From positions 205,442 to 269,441 of the forward strand of contig NZ_JACIDY010000005.1 in the NCBI RefSeq assembly GCF_014196615.1: a stretch of 64,000 nucleotides of DNA, given 5' to 3'. Both the position numbers and the translations under genes were made by a program. The stretch comes from Novosphingobium fluoreni. GTDB lineage: Bacteria; Pseudomonadota; Alphaproteobacteria; Sphingomonadales; Sphingomonadaceae. Positions 26,721 through 35,361 of this stretch are shown here, piece by piece. The notes beneath the pieces are model-generated. The model did not search any database. It worked only from the letters and a program-made list of their open reading frames with translations, and was not told where the DNA came from. Within the stretch, counting starts at the first letter, position 1. Every line of letters starts with the position of its first letter.

Positions 26721-28019
26721 ATGACTGACGCCCCAGCTTCCGATGCTTCGGTAGAAGCGCATGCCAACGGACTGCAGTGGCGTATCCTGATCGGCTTTAT
26801 CGCTGGGCTGGGGGCGGGTCTTCTGGTCTATACGTTTGCGGCGGGCGCGCCGTGGGTTTCGACTATCGTGACGTACGTCACGGGTCCGATCGGCCAGATC
26901 TTCCTCCGGCTACTGTTCATGCTGGTTCTGCCGCTGCTGTTTTCCGCGCTAGTTCTGGGCATCGCCGAGATGGGCGAAATCCGGGCACTGCGCCGGGTCG
27001 GCATCGCCACGCTGCTTTATACCATCATCGTCTCCGGCATCGCCGTCGTCCTGTCGCTGACGATCGTCAACGTCCTGCGTCCGGGCGCCGGCGTCGATCG
27101 GGACGCGGCGCAGGCATTGCTGGCGCAAGGCGGGCAGGCCGCATCCGGCATTGTCGCCGCGTCTAAAGAGGCGAAGGGCGGCGTCGAAGCAGTGCTGGGC
27201 ATCGTGCCCACGAACGTCATCACCGCCATGAGCCAGAACGATATCCTGGCGGTGATGTTCTTCGCGCTGTTTTTCGGCATCGGCATTCTGCTGGTGCAAT
27301 CACGCAAGACCGATGTGTTGAAGGACGCGATCGAAGGTGTGTTCCAGGTGGCGATGAAGTTGATCAACATCGTCATCCAGCTCGCGCCGTTCGCCATCTT
27401 CTGCTTCATGTTCAACCTGGCCGCGCAGTTCGGGTGGGATCTGCTGTTCAAGCTGGCGGCCTACGTCGGCGTCGTGCTGTTGGCCCTGGCCTTGCAAACC
27501 TTCGGTGTGTTTTCGCTGCTGCTGGCGTTCATCGCCAAGAAAAGTCCGATCGCCTTCTTTCGCGAGACGCGCGAGGCGAGCCTGATGGCCTTCTCCACCG
27601 CCAGTTCAAACGCCACCCTGCCGACCTCGCTTCGGGTTGCCGAGGATGAGCTAAAGCTGCCCACGAAAGTGTCGCGCTTCGTCCTGACCATCGGGGCGAC
27701 GGCAAACCAGAACGGCACCGCCATGTTCGAAGGCGTGACCGTGCTGTTCCTGGCGCAGTTCTTCGGAGTTAGCCTGGACTTGGGGCAGCAGATCTTCGTG
27801 ATGCTGGTGTGCATCCTGGCGGGCGTGGGCACCGCGGGGGTACCGGCCGGATCGCTGCCGGTGATCGCCCTGATCCTGAACGGCGTTGGCGTGCCGCCCG
27901 AGGGCATCGGCCTGATCCTGGGCGTCGATCGCTTTTTGGATATGTGCCGCACAACGCTGAACGTCATCGGCGATCTGGTAGCGGCGACGGTGATTTCCGC
28001 AGTCACCAAGGAAACGTAA
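26721..28019 (+). CDS. Dicarboxylate/amino acid:cation symporter (DAACS family)
   Basis: This 432-residue Na+- or H+-coupled importer has the hallmark hairpin and binding-site sequences of the GltPh/DctA family: ASSNATLPTSL, GATANQNGTAMFEG (the NMDGT-equivalent) and VDRFLDMCRTTLNVIGD. About eight transmembrane helices and two re-entrant loops are expected. Substrates could be C4-dicarboxylates or glutamate/aspartate; the Arg in DMCRTTLN fits acidic substrates. It stands alone after the clpX terminator and converges on the nth operon. Confidence 0.93.
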   Translation: MTDAPASDASVEAHANGLQWRILIGFIAGLGAGLLVYTFAAGAPWVSTIVTYVTGPIGQIFLRLLFMLVLPLLFSALVLGIAEMGEIRALRRVGIATLLYTIIVSGIAVVLSLTIVNVLRPGAGVDRDAAQALLAQGGQAASGIVAASKEAKGGVEAVLGIVPTNVITAMSQNDILAVMFFALFFGIGILLVQSRKTDVLKDAIEGVFQVAMKLINIVIQLAPFAIFCFMFNLAAQFGWDLLFKLAAYVGVVLLALALQTFGVFSLLLAFIAKKSPIAFFRETREASLMAFSTASSNATLPTSLRVAEDELKLPTKVSRFVLTIGATANQNGTAMFEGVTVLFLAQFFGVSLDLGQQIFVMLVCILAGVGTAGVPAGSLPVIALILNGVGVPPEGIGLILGVDRFLDMCRTTLNVIGDLVAATVISAVTKET

Positions 28020-28046
28020 ATCGTCCGGGTATTGCGCGCCTTACGG

Positions 28047-28202
28047 TCAGGCGAAAATGGCGACGACATCCAGCAGGAGACCGAGAAGCGACACGCTTTG
28101 CCATAGAAGCCAGAGGATGGTTGCGACGATCGACGCAGCAATGAACCAGTGGACCTTGCAGTAATAGAGGTAGCGCAGCCAGAAGCGCTTCCACCATCGC
28201 AT
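28047..28202 (-). CDS. Small Trp-rich membrane protein coupled to nth
   Basis: A 51-residue protein starts with an ATG that overlaps the nth stop (TGATG). A basic, aromatic N-terminus (RWWKRFWLRYLYYCKVHW) precedes one hydrophobic helix (FIAASIVATILWLLWQSV) and a short hydrophobic end. It looks like a single-pass inner-membrane protein with its N-terminus in the cytoplasm. Function is unknown; the overlap predicts cotranslation with the DNA repair enzyme. Confidence 0.65.
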   Translation of the reverse strand: MRWWKRFWLRYLYYCKVHWFIAASIVATILWLLWQSVSLLGLLLDVVAIFA

Positions 28203-28864
28203 CAGTCGGCGCGGCTCTTGGGCTTCTCCAGTACCTTGGCCTTGAAGCTGCACAAGTCCACCACCGGACAGCGCCAGCATTCGGGTGTGCGGGCCTTGCA
28301 AATGTAGCGGCCGTGCAGGATCAGCCAGTGATGAGCGCCGATGCGAAAGGGTTGGGGCACTTTCTTTTCCAGGCCCAGTTCCACTGCGAGCGGCGTCTTG
28401 CCCTTGGCCAACCCCGTGCGGTTGCCGACGCGAAATATATGAGTGTCGACCGCGAAGGTCTCCGCACCGAACGCGGAATTCATCACCACGTTGGCGGTCT
28501 TGCGGCCCACGCCGGGCAACGTGACAAGGGCATCGCGATCGGCCGGCACCTCGCCGCCATAGTCCCGCACCAGGATTTCCGACAAGGCGATGACGTTCTT
28601 GGCCTTCGAGTTGAACAGACCGATCGTCTTGATGTGTTCCTTCAGGCCTTCTTCGCCCAATTCGATCATCTGATCGGGCTTGGTCACTTCCCGGAACAGC
28701 GCGCGGGTGGCTTTGTTGACGCCTACGTCGGTTGACTGGGCTGAAAGAACGACGGCCACCAGCAACTGGTAGACATTGTCCCGGCCGTATTCGAGCTCCG
28801 TCACCGGATCGGGATTGGCCTCCGCCAGGCGGCGGAAGAACTCGAAAATATCGGCCTTCTTCAA
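28202..28864 (-). CDS. nth: Endonuclease III (DNA glycosylase/AP lyase)
   Basis: Nth removes oxidised pyrimidines and nicks the strand at the abasic site. The roughly 220-residue product shows the helix-hairpin-helix LPGVGRKTANVV with its catalytic Lys, the catalytic Asp in AVDTHIFRVGNR, and the four cysteines of the [4Fe-4S] cluster in CKARTPECWRCPVVDLC. A TTG at 28864 overlapping the dapB stop (TTGA) gives the standard N-terminus (KKADIFEFFRRLAEANP). An ATG at 28918 would add 18 unrelated residues inside dapB. It sits in a dapB-nth-small membrane protein chain. Confidence 0.95.
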   Translation of the reverse strand: MKKADIFEFFRRLAEANPDPVTELEYGRDNVYQLLVAVVLSAQSTDVGVNKATRALFREVTKPDQMIELGEEGLKEHIKTIGLFNSKAKNVIALSEILVRDYGGEVPADRDALVTLPGVGRKTANVVMNSAFGAETFAVDTHIFRVGNRTGLAKGKTPLAVELGLEKKVPQPFRIGAHHWLILHGRYICKARTPECWRCPVVDLCSFKAKVLEKPKSRAD

Positions 28865-29613
28865 AGGTCGAGCACTTCGGGCATCGTGTATCGCCGCGCC
28901 GGTTTGCCGACCAGCCACTGGCAGGCCCGCACCGCACCCTTGGCGAAGATCGAGCGATTCTCGGCCATGTGAGACAGGGTGACACGCTCGCCATCGCTGA
29001 GGAACATCACTGAGTGGTCGCCCGCCACCGAGCCGCCGCGCAACGACGCAAAGCCGATCGTGCCGTGTTCGCGCTTGCCCGTGATCCCGTCCCGCCCGCG
29101 CTCGCTATGCTCGTCCAGGCCAATCCCTCGACCCGCGGCAGCGGCTTCGCCCAGCAGCAGCGCAGTGCCGGAGGGCGCGTCCACCTTCATGCGGTGATGC
29201 GTCTCGACGATCTCGATATCCCAGTCTTCGGCCAGGCGGCTTGCCGCTTCGCGCACCAGATGGGCCAGTAGGGTGACGCCAAGCGAGGTGTTGCCGGTTT
29301 GCAGGATGGCGATCCGCTCCGCCGCGTGATCAATCAGAAAATGGTGGCGCTCTTCCAGCCCGGTGGTGCCGATCACCACCGGTACCCCGGCGGCCACCGC
29401 CGCATCGAGATTGCCCTCCAACGCGGCGGGGGACGAGAAATCCACCAGTACGTCGCTGTGCGCGGCCAAGGCGGCGACATCGCCATCCTTGTCGATCCCG
29501 CCGGCTAACGTGGCTCCTGCCTCCGCGATTGCGGCGGCGATCGCCTGACCCATGCGACCGGCGCTGCCGATGATGCCGATGCGAATACCTGAAGATGTCC
29601 CCGAAGACGTCAT
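28861..29613 (-). CDS. dapB: 4-hydroxy-tetrahydrodipicolinate reductase
   Basis: DapB catalyses the NAD(P)H-dependent second step unique to lysine and diaminopimelate synthesis. The 250-residue product has the nucleotide-binding IGIIGSAGRMGQAIA, VIGTTGLEERHHFL, the catalytic region EIVETHHRMKVDAPSGTAL and the C-terminal GSVAGDHSVMF. The length is typical of the alphaproteobacterial form. It overlaps nth at the stop and is divergent from the sirtuin gene. Confidence 0.96.
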   Translation of the reverse strand: MTSSGTSSGIRIGIIGSAGRMGQAIAAAIAEAGATLAGGIDKDGDVAALAAHSDVLVDFSSPAALEGNLDAAVAAGVPVVIGTTGLEERHHFLIDHAAERIAILQTGNTSLGVTLLAHLVREAASRLAEDWDIEIVETHHRMKVDAPSGTALLLGEAAAAGRGIGLDEHSERGRDGITGKREHGTIGFASLRGGSVAGDHSVMFLSDGERVTLSHMAENRSIFAKGAVRACQWLVGKPARRYTMPEVLDL

Positions 29614-29648
29614 TGCGCGATCCTTGTTGCGCGTGTCTCATGCCGGTG

Positions 29649-30356
29649 ATGAAGGACATCCGCAATATCGTCATCCTCTCCGGCGCCGGGATTTCAGCCG
29701 AGAGCGGCATCGACACGTTCCGCTCGGAAGGCGGCTTATGGGAACGGCACCGGGTGGAGGACGTCGCGACGCCCGAAGCCTTTGCGCGCGATCCCGATCT
29801 GGTGCTGCGCTTCTATGACATGCGCCGCGCCGCCATCCAGACCAAGGAGCCCAATGCCGCGCATCTGGCGCTGGCGCGGCTCGATGCGGAATGGCCGGGC
29901 GAATTGCTGATCGTGACCCAGAATGTCGACGATCTTCACGAGCGCGCCGGTGCTGAGCGGGTGCTGCATATGCATGGGGAGCATCTGCTCGCCTGGTGCA
30001 CCGCCTGCGATACGCGCTCGCCTTGGACCGGCACTCTGATCGAGCGTCCGCCGTGCCCGGTGTGTGGCGAGCGGGCGCTGCGGCCGGACGTCGTGTGGTT
30101 TGGCGAGATGCCCTATCGGATGGACGAGATTTATGCGGCCCTGCGTGAGGCGGACTTGTTCGTTTCGATCGGCACGTCCGGCGCGGTCTATCCCGCTGCG
30201 GGCTTCGTGCGCAACGCGCGGGAAATGGGCGCGCATACGCTGGAGTTGAATCTGGAGCCGTCCAAGGGAACCCGCTGGTTCGAGGAAGCGCGCCATGGCC
30301 CGGCGACTCAGATCGTGCCGGCCTGGGTGGACGAGGTGCTTTCGGCCGCGTCCTAG
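29649..30356 (+). CDS. cobB: NAD-dependent protein deacylase (sirtuin, CobB type)
   Basis: The sirtuin uses NAD+ to remove acyl groups from lysine. The 235-residue product has VILSGAGISAESGIDTFR, TQNVDDLHERAG, the catalytic His in HMHGEHL, and two zinc Cys pairs (CTAC and CPVC). The Y-x-x-R motif of class III enzymes (Tyr 56 and Arg 59 in FYDMRR) suggests it also removes succinyl or malonyl groups. ATG at 29649 gives the standard N-terminus; ATG at 29640 is also possible, while the open frame further up overlaps dapB. Its last three bases overlap the convergent DUF1810 gene. Confidence 0.92.
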   Translation: MKDIRNIVILSGAGISAESGIDTFRSEGGLWERHRVEDVATPEAFARDPDLVLRFYDMRRAAIQTKEPNAAHLALARLDAEWPGELLIVTQNVDDLHERAGAERVLHMHGEHLLAWCTACDTRSPWTGTLIERPPCPVCGERALRPDVVWFGEMPYRMDEIYAALREADLFVSIGTSGAVYPAAGFVRNAREMGAHTLELNLEPSKGTRWFEEARHGPATQIVPAWVDEVLSAAS

Positions 30357-30769
30357 CGCGACGTGTTCTGCAGAAGGGCGAGCGTCTGGGAATCGCGATC
30401 GCCGAACCAGCGATCTATCGTGCCGCCAAAGTCCGCCCCCGCTCCCTCGAATAAAGTGAGGGACGAGCGCAGCTTCATCGCGTCGATTGTGCCGAAGACA
30501 CGCTCCGCCGTGGTGGTCTCTAGCGAATTGAGCGCCGACACGCATTCACGCAGTCGTGCCCCCAGCAGGGGATGCGCAAGATAGGCCCGCGCTTCGTCCA
30601 GCGATGCGATGGCATAGTGCTGCGCTATCGCACTGCGTCCCAAGCCCGCGATCTGCGGGAAAATGAACCACATCCAATGGCTGCGTTTCGCGCCTGCCCG
30701 GATTTCCGCCAGGGCATCGGCGTAGGTCTGCGCCTGCGCTGCCACGAAGCGGTGGAGATCGTCGGTCAT
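30353..30769 (-). CDS. DUF1810 family protein
   Basis: The 138-residue product matches the DUF1810 (NRDE-1-like) calcineurin-less family by HRFVAAQAQTYADALAEI, SHWMWFIFPQIAGLG and HPLLGARLRECVSAL. Function is unknown; related proteins appear across bacteria and plants. The ATG overlaps the stop of the ThiF-like gene by four bases, so it is the third member of a coupled chain with the DUF983 and ThiF-like genes. Confidence 0.88.
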   Translation of the reverse strand: MTDDLHRFVAAQAQTYADALAEIRAGAKRSHWMWFIFPQIAGLGRSAIAQHYAIASLDEARAYLAHPLLGARLRECVSALNSLETTTAERVFGTIDAMKLRSSLTLFEGAGADFGGTIDRWFGDRDSQTLALLQNTSR

Positions 30770-31536
30770 GTCGCACCGCAGCCCTTGCAGCCGGGGTCTT
30801 TCGCAATCGCTAGCGGGCGAAGCGAGGGGGTGAGACCATCCAGGAGGTGGATCGTGCCGAATTGCGGATCGCCGAGCGCGGCATGGCCTTGAAGAAGCAC
30901 GCGCATGGCCTGCATCGCGCCGAAAGTGCCGGCCATCCCGGCCATCGCGCCCAGCACGCCATCGGCAGCGCAGGTATCGCAATCCTCGGCATCGAAAGCG
31001 TCGCCCACGAAGCAGCGGTAGCACGGCTGATCGGGCAAGTGCCCGGCGAAGTTGGCGATCTGACCTTGGAAGCGGCCGATCGCCACACTGGTGAGGGGGA
31101 TGCCGGCGGCAACGCTGGCATCCGACACGATCAACCGCGTCGCGAAGTTGTCGCAGCCATCCAGCACCACGTCCGCGCCGGCCAGCAGAGCGGCGACGTT
31201 CTCACGCGTGACGCGATCGACGATGGCGCGCACTTGCAGCGCGGGATCGAAGCGATGGACCCATGCGGCTGCGACCTTCGCCTTGGCATGCCCGACATCG
31301 GCGGGCGTAAAGATGGTCTGGCGTTGCAGGTTGCTGAGGTCGATCGTGTCGGAATCGATCAGAGTAAGCTGTCCGATCCCGGCGGCGGCGAGGTATTGCA
31401 GGGCGGGGCTGCCGATCCCGCCGCAGCCGATCAGCACGATGTGGCCTTGCGCCAGCGCCACTTGCCCGGTGCCGCCCACTTCGGGCAGCACGATATGGCG
31501 CGCGAAGCGTTCGAGGCGGTCGGGCGATAGGCTCAT
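30766..31536 (-). CDS. ThiF/MoeB-family adenylyltransferase
   Basis: The 256-residue protein activates the C-terminus of a small sulfur-carrier protein with ATP, as MoeB does for molybdopterin synthase and ThiF for thiamine synthesis. It shows the nucleotide-binding loop IVLIGCGGIGSPALQYLAAAG, the catalytic region DSDTIDLSNLQRQT, DGCDNFATR, and two zinc Cys pairs (CYRC and CKGC). Which carrier it serves cannot be told here; no moaD or thiS is near. The start overlaps the DUF983 stop. Confidence 0.88.
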   Translation of the reverse strand: MSLSPDRLERFARHIVLPEVGGTGQVALAQGHIVLIGCGGIGSPALQYLAAAGIGQLTLIDSDTIDLSNLQRQTIFTPADVGHAKAKVAAAWVHRFDPALQVRAIVDRVTRENVAALLAGADVVLDGCDNFATRLIVSDASVAAGIPLTSVAIGRFQGQIANFAGHLPDQPCYRCFVGDAFDAEDCDTCAADGVLGAMAGMAGTFGAMQAMRVLLQGHAALGDPQFGTIHLLDGLTPSLRPLAIAKDPGCKGCGAT

Positions 31537-31955
31537 TGCGAAGGACTCTGGGGCGCCAGCGCTGCGCGTTCCCGGGTGAAGCCGTGGAGACCGTGCCACC
31601 ATTGCGCCGCGATCACCGCGCCTTTTGCCGGGCCCAACATCGCCAGCATCATCGCCACCGCCGTCGGCAGCAACAGCGTCAGGATGACCGCGGGGGAAAG
31701 ATCGAGATCCAGCGTCAACGCGATCATCACCGGGGCTAGCAGGTGCCCGGTCAGCAGCATCGCGATGTAGGCGGGGAAATCGTCGGCCCGGTGATGGCTC
31801 CAGTCCTGTCCACAATGAGCGCAAAGCTCCTGCGATTTCAGCCACTTGCGAAATAGCGGCGCCTCGCCGCAGCGTGGGCACCGCCCACGCACGCCGCGTT
31901 GGATGGCGCGCCAGAAGGTCGCGGGCAGGGCGGGAGAACACACGGTGGGGATCAT
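31533..31955 (-). CDS. DUF983 family protein (zinc-ribbon membrane protein)
   Basis: The 140-residue product has an N-terminal zinc-ribbon (RCPRCGEAPLF then CAHCGQDW) and two or three hydrophobic segments (MLLTGHLLAPVMIALTL, VILTLLLPTAVAMMLAML). This is the DUF983 layout, unknown in function. It is first in the chain DUF983-ThiF-like-DUF1810, joined by ATGA overlaps. Confidence 0.85.
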   Translation of the reverse strand: MIPTVCSPALPATFWRAIQRGVRGRCPRCGEAPLFRKWLKSQELCAHCGQDWSHHRADDFPAYIAMLLTGHLLAPVMIALTLDLDLSPAVILTLLLPTAVAMMLAMLGPAKGAVIAAQWWHGLHGFTRERAALAPQSPSQ

Positions 31956-32000
31956 CCCCAGCGCCTTATCGCAAGCGCTGCGCCGGGAAAAGCGCGCTGC

Positions 32001-32840
32001 TCAATCCGCCAGTTCGGTCCGGTCGCGCCCCAGGTGCTTGGCGGAGTAGAGCGCCTTGTCGGCGCGGCGGGCCGTATCGTCGAGATCGTCGAAGCCGCAC
32101 GTGTCGGCCAGACCACAGGAGAACGTCAGCCCGGCGCCGGGCAGGGGGTGTCGCGCAATCGAACTGCGCAGTCGGCCCATCGCCGCGTGGGCCTGATCCA
32201 GCGTCGCGCCGGGCAGCAGCACGGCGAACTCCTCGCCGCCCCAACGCGCGCAGATATCGGTACCGCGCACCGTATCGCGCACGCGCTGCGCAAAGGCGAA
32301 GAGCAGCTCATCACCGACATCGTGGCCCAGGTGGTCGTTGATCGCCCGGAAATGATCCAGGTCGATCAGCGCAAGGACCGCCGGGCGCTCCCCGACCAGC
32401 AGGCGCTCGGCCGCGCGCATGAAGCCGCGGCGATTGAGGATCTTGGTCAGCGGATCATGTTCGGCGACGACGACCATGGCATCCGAACGTTCCTCGGCGT
32501 CTCTGGCCGCTTGGCTCACCCCGCGCAGCAGACGTCCGACCAGATCCTCTCCGCCCACCGGGATGTCCGCCACAGACTCGCCGATTTGGATCGCGCGCAA
32601 CATTGCCGTTGCCGTTGCCAGGGGGGCCAGCAACGCATGAATCGCCGCCGTGGCAAGACCCGCGCCCAGGAGCGCCGCCAGCAACATCATGCCTGCGGTG
32701 CGGGGCGGCCATCCCAATGTCGTAAAGCCAAACGCGAGAACAAGGACTGTCGGCAGCAGTACCGCGAGAAGCGCGATCGTCAGGAGGCGAAGCTCGAATT
32801 GACGGGGAAACAGGAACTGTGTGGCCCTGTAGAAACGCAT
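32001..32840 (-). CDS. Membrane-anchored diguanylate cyclase (GGDEF)
   Basis: The 279-residue protein makes cyclic di-GMP. Two membrane helices (LLTIALLAVLLPTVLVLAF and MMLLAALLGAGLATAAIHAL) are followed by a HAMP-like stretch and a GGDEF domain, with the catalytic motif RWGGEEFAVLLP, DLDHFRAINDHLGHDVGD for substrate and metal binding, and ADKALYSAK at the end. The active GGEEF sequence points to an active enzyme. The upstream I-site (RxxD) appears as RGTD just before the motif, allowing product inhibition. It is monocistronic upstream of dnaA in position. Confidence 0.92.
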   Translation of the reverse strand: MRFYRATQFLFPRQFELRLLTIALLAVLLPTVLVLAFGFTTLGWPPRTAGMMLLAALLGAGLATAAIHALLAPLATATAMLRAIQIGESVADIPVGGEDLVGRLLRGVSQAARDAEERSDAMVVVAEHDPLTKILNRRGFMRAAERLLVGERPAVLALIDLDHFRAINDHLGHDVGDELLFAFAQRVRDTVRGTDICARWGGEEFAVLLPGATLDQAHAAMGRLRSSIARHPLPGAGLTFSCGLADTCGFDDLDDTARRADKALYSAKHLGRDRTELAD

Positions 32841-32960
32841 GACCGGTACCGCTCTCCTGCCCGGCGGTTCCCTTGGCGGGCCCGCTCTACGTGATGATGC
32901 CTATTGGGCCTTCATTGATAGAGAACGGTTGTTTCATAAGGAAATTAGTAGCGTACATCA

Positions 32961-33000
32961 CAAAAAGCAGCGGGGCCGGAAAGCGTGCTTCCCGGCCCCG
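32961..33000 (-). terminator. Rho-independent terminator after dnaA
   Basis: On the minus strand a 9-bp stem CGGGGCCGG/CCGGCCCCG (plus strand 32971-32979 and 32992-33000) surrounds a 12-base loop whose ends can also pair. A T-tract of five follows (AAAAA at 32962-32966 in plus sense). It lies 27 bases beyond the dnaA stop. Confidence 0.88.
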
Positions 33001-33027
33001 GACTGGCTGTGTTGCGAATGTGGCGGC

Positions 33028-34521
33028 TCAGCTTTCCAGCTGACGCAGCAAGCTGCGCACATCGCCGTCCATGTCCGCGTCGCGCGTACGCAGTTCCTCG
33101 ATCAAGCGCACGGCGTGGATCACGGTGGAGTGATCGCGCCCGCCGAACTTGCGGCCGATCTCGGGGTAGGAGCGCGGTGTGAGCACCTTGGCGAGATACA
33201 TCGCCACCTGCCGCGGCCGTACCACGGCGCGCGCGCGGCGCTTGCTGCTCATCTCCGTCTTGTCGATGCGATAGAACTGGCAGACCGTGCGCTGGATCTC
33301 GTCGATGGTGATCCGGCGGCGGTTGGCCGAAAGGATGTCGGTCAACTGCTCTTCGGCCAGTTGCAGCGACACCGCCTGACCGGTCAGCTGGGCATAGGCG
33401 ATCAGCTTGTTGAGGCCGCCCACCAGCTCGCGCACGTTGCGGTTGATGGTGCGGGCCAGGAATTCGATCACGTCGGCCGGAACCTGGACCGAGGCAAAGC
33501 GGGTGAGGCGGCTTTCCAGGATCGAGCGGCGCAGTTCGATGTCGGCAGACTGGATATCGGCCACCAAGCCCATCGACAAGCGGCTGAGGAGGCGCGGCTC
33601 TACCCCGTCGAGCGCCTGGGGCGCACGATCGGCGGCGAAGACCAGGCGCTTGCCTTCGGCCAGCAGCGCATCAATCGTGTAGAGCAATTCCTCCTGCGCG
33701 CTCGCCTTGCCGATGATGAACTGGATATCGTCCACCAGCAGCAGGTCGAACCCGCGCAGTCGGGACTTGAACTCCATCATCTGATTGTGGCGCAGGGCCT
33801 GGACGAACTCGACCATGAAGCGCTCGGCCGAGCAGTAGAAGATTCGCGCGCTGGGATGGCTGGCCAAGTAGGCGTGGCCGATCGCGTGCAGCAGGTGCGT
33901 CTTGCCCTGGCCCGTGGCGGCCTTGAGATAGAGCGGCGAGAACTGCGGCGTCTCCAGCGCGGCCATGCGCTGCGCGGCGTTGGCGGCCAGCACGTTGCTG
34001 GTGCCGGTGACGAAACTGGTGAAGGTCTGCGAGGCGTCGATATTGGCGGCGCCTTGAGTCAGGGTGGCGAACGCCTCCCCTTCCAGCGCGGCGGCCATCG
34101 GGTCGCTTTGGGCCAGCGAATCATTAGCCGGGCGACGGGGGCTGCCGCCACTGCCCAGGCGCAACTCGGGCAACTGCTTGCGGCCCGGATGCACCAGGAT
34201 ACGCACATGGCGCACATCGGGCCGCGCGATCTTCCAGGCCAGCGAAAGCCGATCCGAGAAACGGTCCTGCACCCAGCTCGCGGAAAATTCGGTAGGCAGA
34301 TAGAGATCGAGCGTGCCCGTCTCCTTGCAGTAGTTGCCTGGCTGGATCGGCTTGATCCATTGACCGTGGACCTGCTGGCCAAGATCCTTGCGCAGACCCT
34401 GGCTGATGTCGGCCCAATCGGCCGCCAGGTTCAACGCCTCGTGATCCTCTTCCATTTCCACCCGCACCAATTTCGCTTTCTTGCCCGCAAATTGCGCCGG
34501 CTGTTCCGAGAACCCTGTCAA
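33028..34521 (-). CDS. dnaA: Chromosomal replication initiator DnaA
   Basis: The 497-residue protein binds DnaA boxes and melts the origin. The N-terminal domain is followed by a linker. The AAA+ domain has Walker A ATGQGKTHLLHAIG, Walker B LLLVDDIQFI and sensor LLSRLSMGL, and the C-terminal helix-turn-helix shows GGRDHSTVIHAVRLIEEL. The TTG at 34521 is supported by AAGGAGG seven bases before it. The dnaA-rpsT-mutM order is common in this group. The presence of dnaA does not by itself place the origin here. Confidence 0.97.
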   Translation of the reverse strand: MTGFSEQPAQFAGKKAKLVRVEMEEDHEALNLAADWADISQGLRKDLGQQVHGQWIKPIQPGNYCKETGTLDLYLPTEFSASWVQDRFSDRLSLAWKIARPDVRHVRILVHPGRKQLPELRLGSGGSPRRPANDSLAQSDPMAAALEGEAFATLTQGAANIDASQTFTSFVTGTSNVLAANAAQRMAALETPQFSPLYLKAATGQGKTHLLHAIGHAYLASHPSARIFYCSAERFMVEFVQALRHNQMMEFKSRLRGFDLLLVDDIQFIIGKASAQEELLYTIDALLAEGKRLVFAADRAPQALDGVEPRLLSRLSMGLVADIQSADIELRRSILESRLTRFASVQVPADVIEFLARTINRNVRELVGGLNKLIAYAQLTGQAVSLQLAEEQLTDILSANRRRITIDEIQRTVCQFYRIDKTEMSSKRRARAVVRPRQVAMYLAKVLTPRSYPEIGRKFGGRDHSTVIHAVRLIEELRTRDADMDGDVRSLLRQLES

Positions 34522-34605
34522 CCGACCGCCTCCTTGTTCATGAAGCTGCCCTCAGGCCGCCTTCGTGATCATGCCGGCAGTCTAACACAAAGCTTCGCCC
34601 CCGGT

Positions 34606-34622
34606 GGCAAAACGGTTTTGCC
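34606..34622. promoter_or_regulatory. Perfect dyad upstream of dnaA, candidate operator
   Basis: GGCAAAAC and GTTTTGCC form a perfect 8-bp inverted repeat around one central base, 85 bases upstream of the dnaA start. This symmetry suits a dimeric DNA-binding protein. There is no T-run typical of a terminator. The regulator is unknown. Confidence 0.35.
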
Positions 34623-34879
34623 GCCCACGAGTTAGTGCTTTCGATTTCGACCCCGGCACGTTTCGATCAACGGCCTGGGGACGTTCTAGGAAGCCTTCGA
34701 CTGCCAAGGCAAGAGCGCGTCCCCAAATAAAAAAACTATTTGAGATTGACACCGGGCAGACTGACGCAAAACCTTAATAGTGAGATTTCTGCTGAGAAAT
34801 CAGTAACTTTTGCCGTTCGCGATTTCGAATCGCAGCAATTCTGCGCTTTAGTGCAATTGGCGACACAATGATGACAACG

Positions 34880-34912
34880 CCAAAGAAATAGGCCGGAGGT
34901 TTCCCCCCGGCC
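34880..34912 (-). terminator. Rho-independent terminator after rpsT
   Basis: On the minus strand GGCCGGGGG pairs with CCTCCGGCC (one G-T wobble) around GAAA and is followed by TATTTCTTT. It ends about 55 bases after the rpsT stop. Confidence 0.78.
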
Positions 34913-34966
34913 CATGTTCTACTTCCGTACCGGCCCGGCGTCTTGGCAGACGCCCGACTCGAACTG

Positions 34967-35227
34967 TCAGAGCGCGGAGACGCGCTTCGACAGACGCGAC
35001 ATCTTGCGCGATGCGGTGTTCTTGTGAAGCACGCCACGCGACACGCCACGCGCCAGTTCGGGCTGTGCAGCCTTCAGCGCTTCCGCGGCGGCGGTCTTGT
35101 CGCCACCGGCGATCGCGGCTTCGACCTTCTTGATGAAGGTGCGGATGCGGCTGACGCGGTTGGTATTCACTTCAGCGCGGCGCTCATTGCGGCGGATGCG
35201 CTTGCGGGCTTGCGGCGTATTGGCCAT
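34967..35227 (-). CDS. rpsT: 30S ribosomal protein S20
   Basis: The 86-residue basic protein has the standard S20 start [20 protein letters not shown], the central FIKKVEAAI and the C-terminal [20 protein letters not shown]20 binds 16S rRNA early in small-subunit assembly. The protein is the usual length. It is followed by a terminator, so it is a single-gene unit between mutM and dnaA. Confidence 0.98.
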   Translation of the reverse strand: MANTPQARKRIRRNERRAEVNTNRVSRIRTFIKKVEAAIAGGDKTAAAEALKAAQPELARGVSRGVLHKNTASRKMSRLSKRVSAL

Positions 35228-35361
35228 GTTCGTCCTCGTACCTGGCCTGTCGCGGCCTTCGCTGATCTGTTGAAACTGATTGGCGAGCGGACTCGCCGGG
35301 AAGCGGGGCCCTTACCCGTACCCCCACATATGGTCAAGCCGCGAGTAGTTTTGCCTGCCCC

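Larger units (their letters stand above)
34522..34966. other. 445-base region upstream of dnaA, downstream of rpsT
   Basis: This intergenic stretch should hold the dnaA promoter and the rpsT terminator. I see a 17-base dyad (34606-34622), an AT-rich tract (about 34725-34745), two short hairpins (GATTTCT/AGAAATC near 34787 and GCGATT/AATCGC near 34821) and the rpsT terminator. I find no match to the TTATCCACA-type DnaA box and no cluster that would mark oriC. A seven-codon ORF (MNKEAVG) overlaps the dnaA TTG start. Confidence 0.5.

Noticed and set aside
34522..34966. oriC next to dnaA
   Set aside because: No DnaA-box cluster found by eye; dnaA alone does not place the origin in this group.
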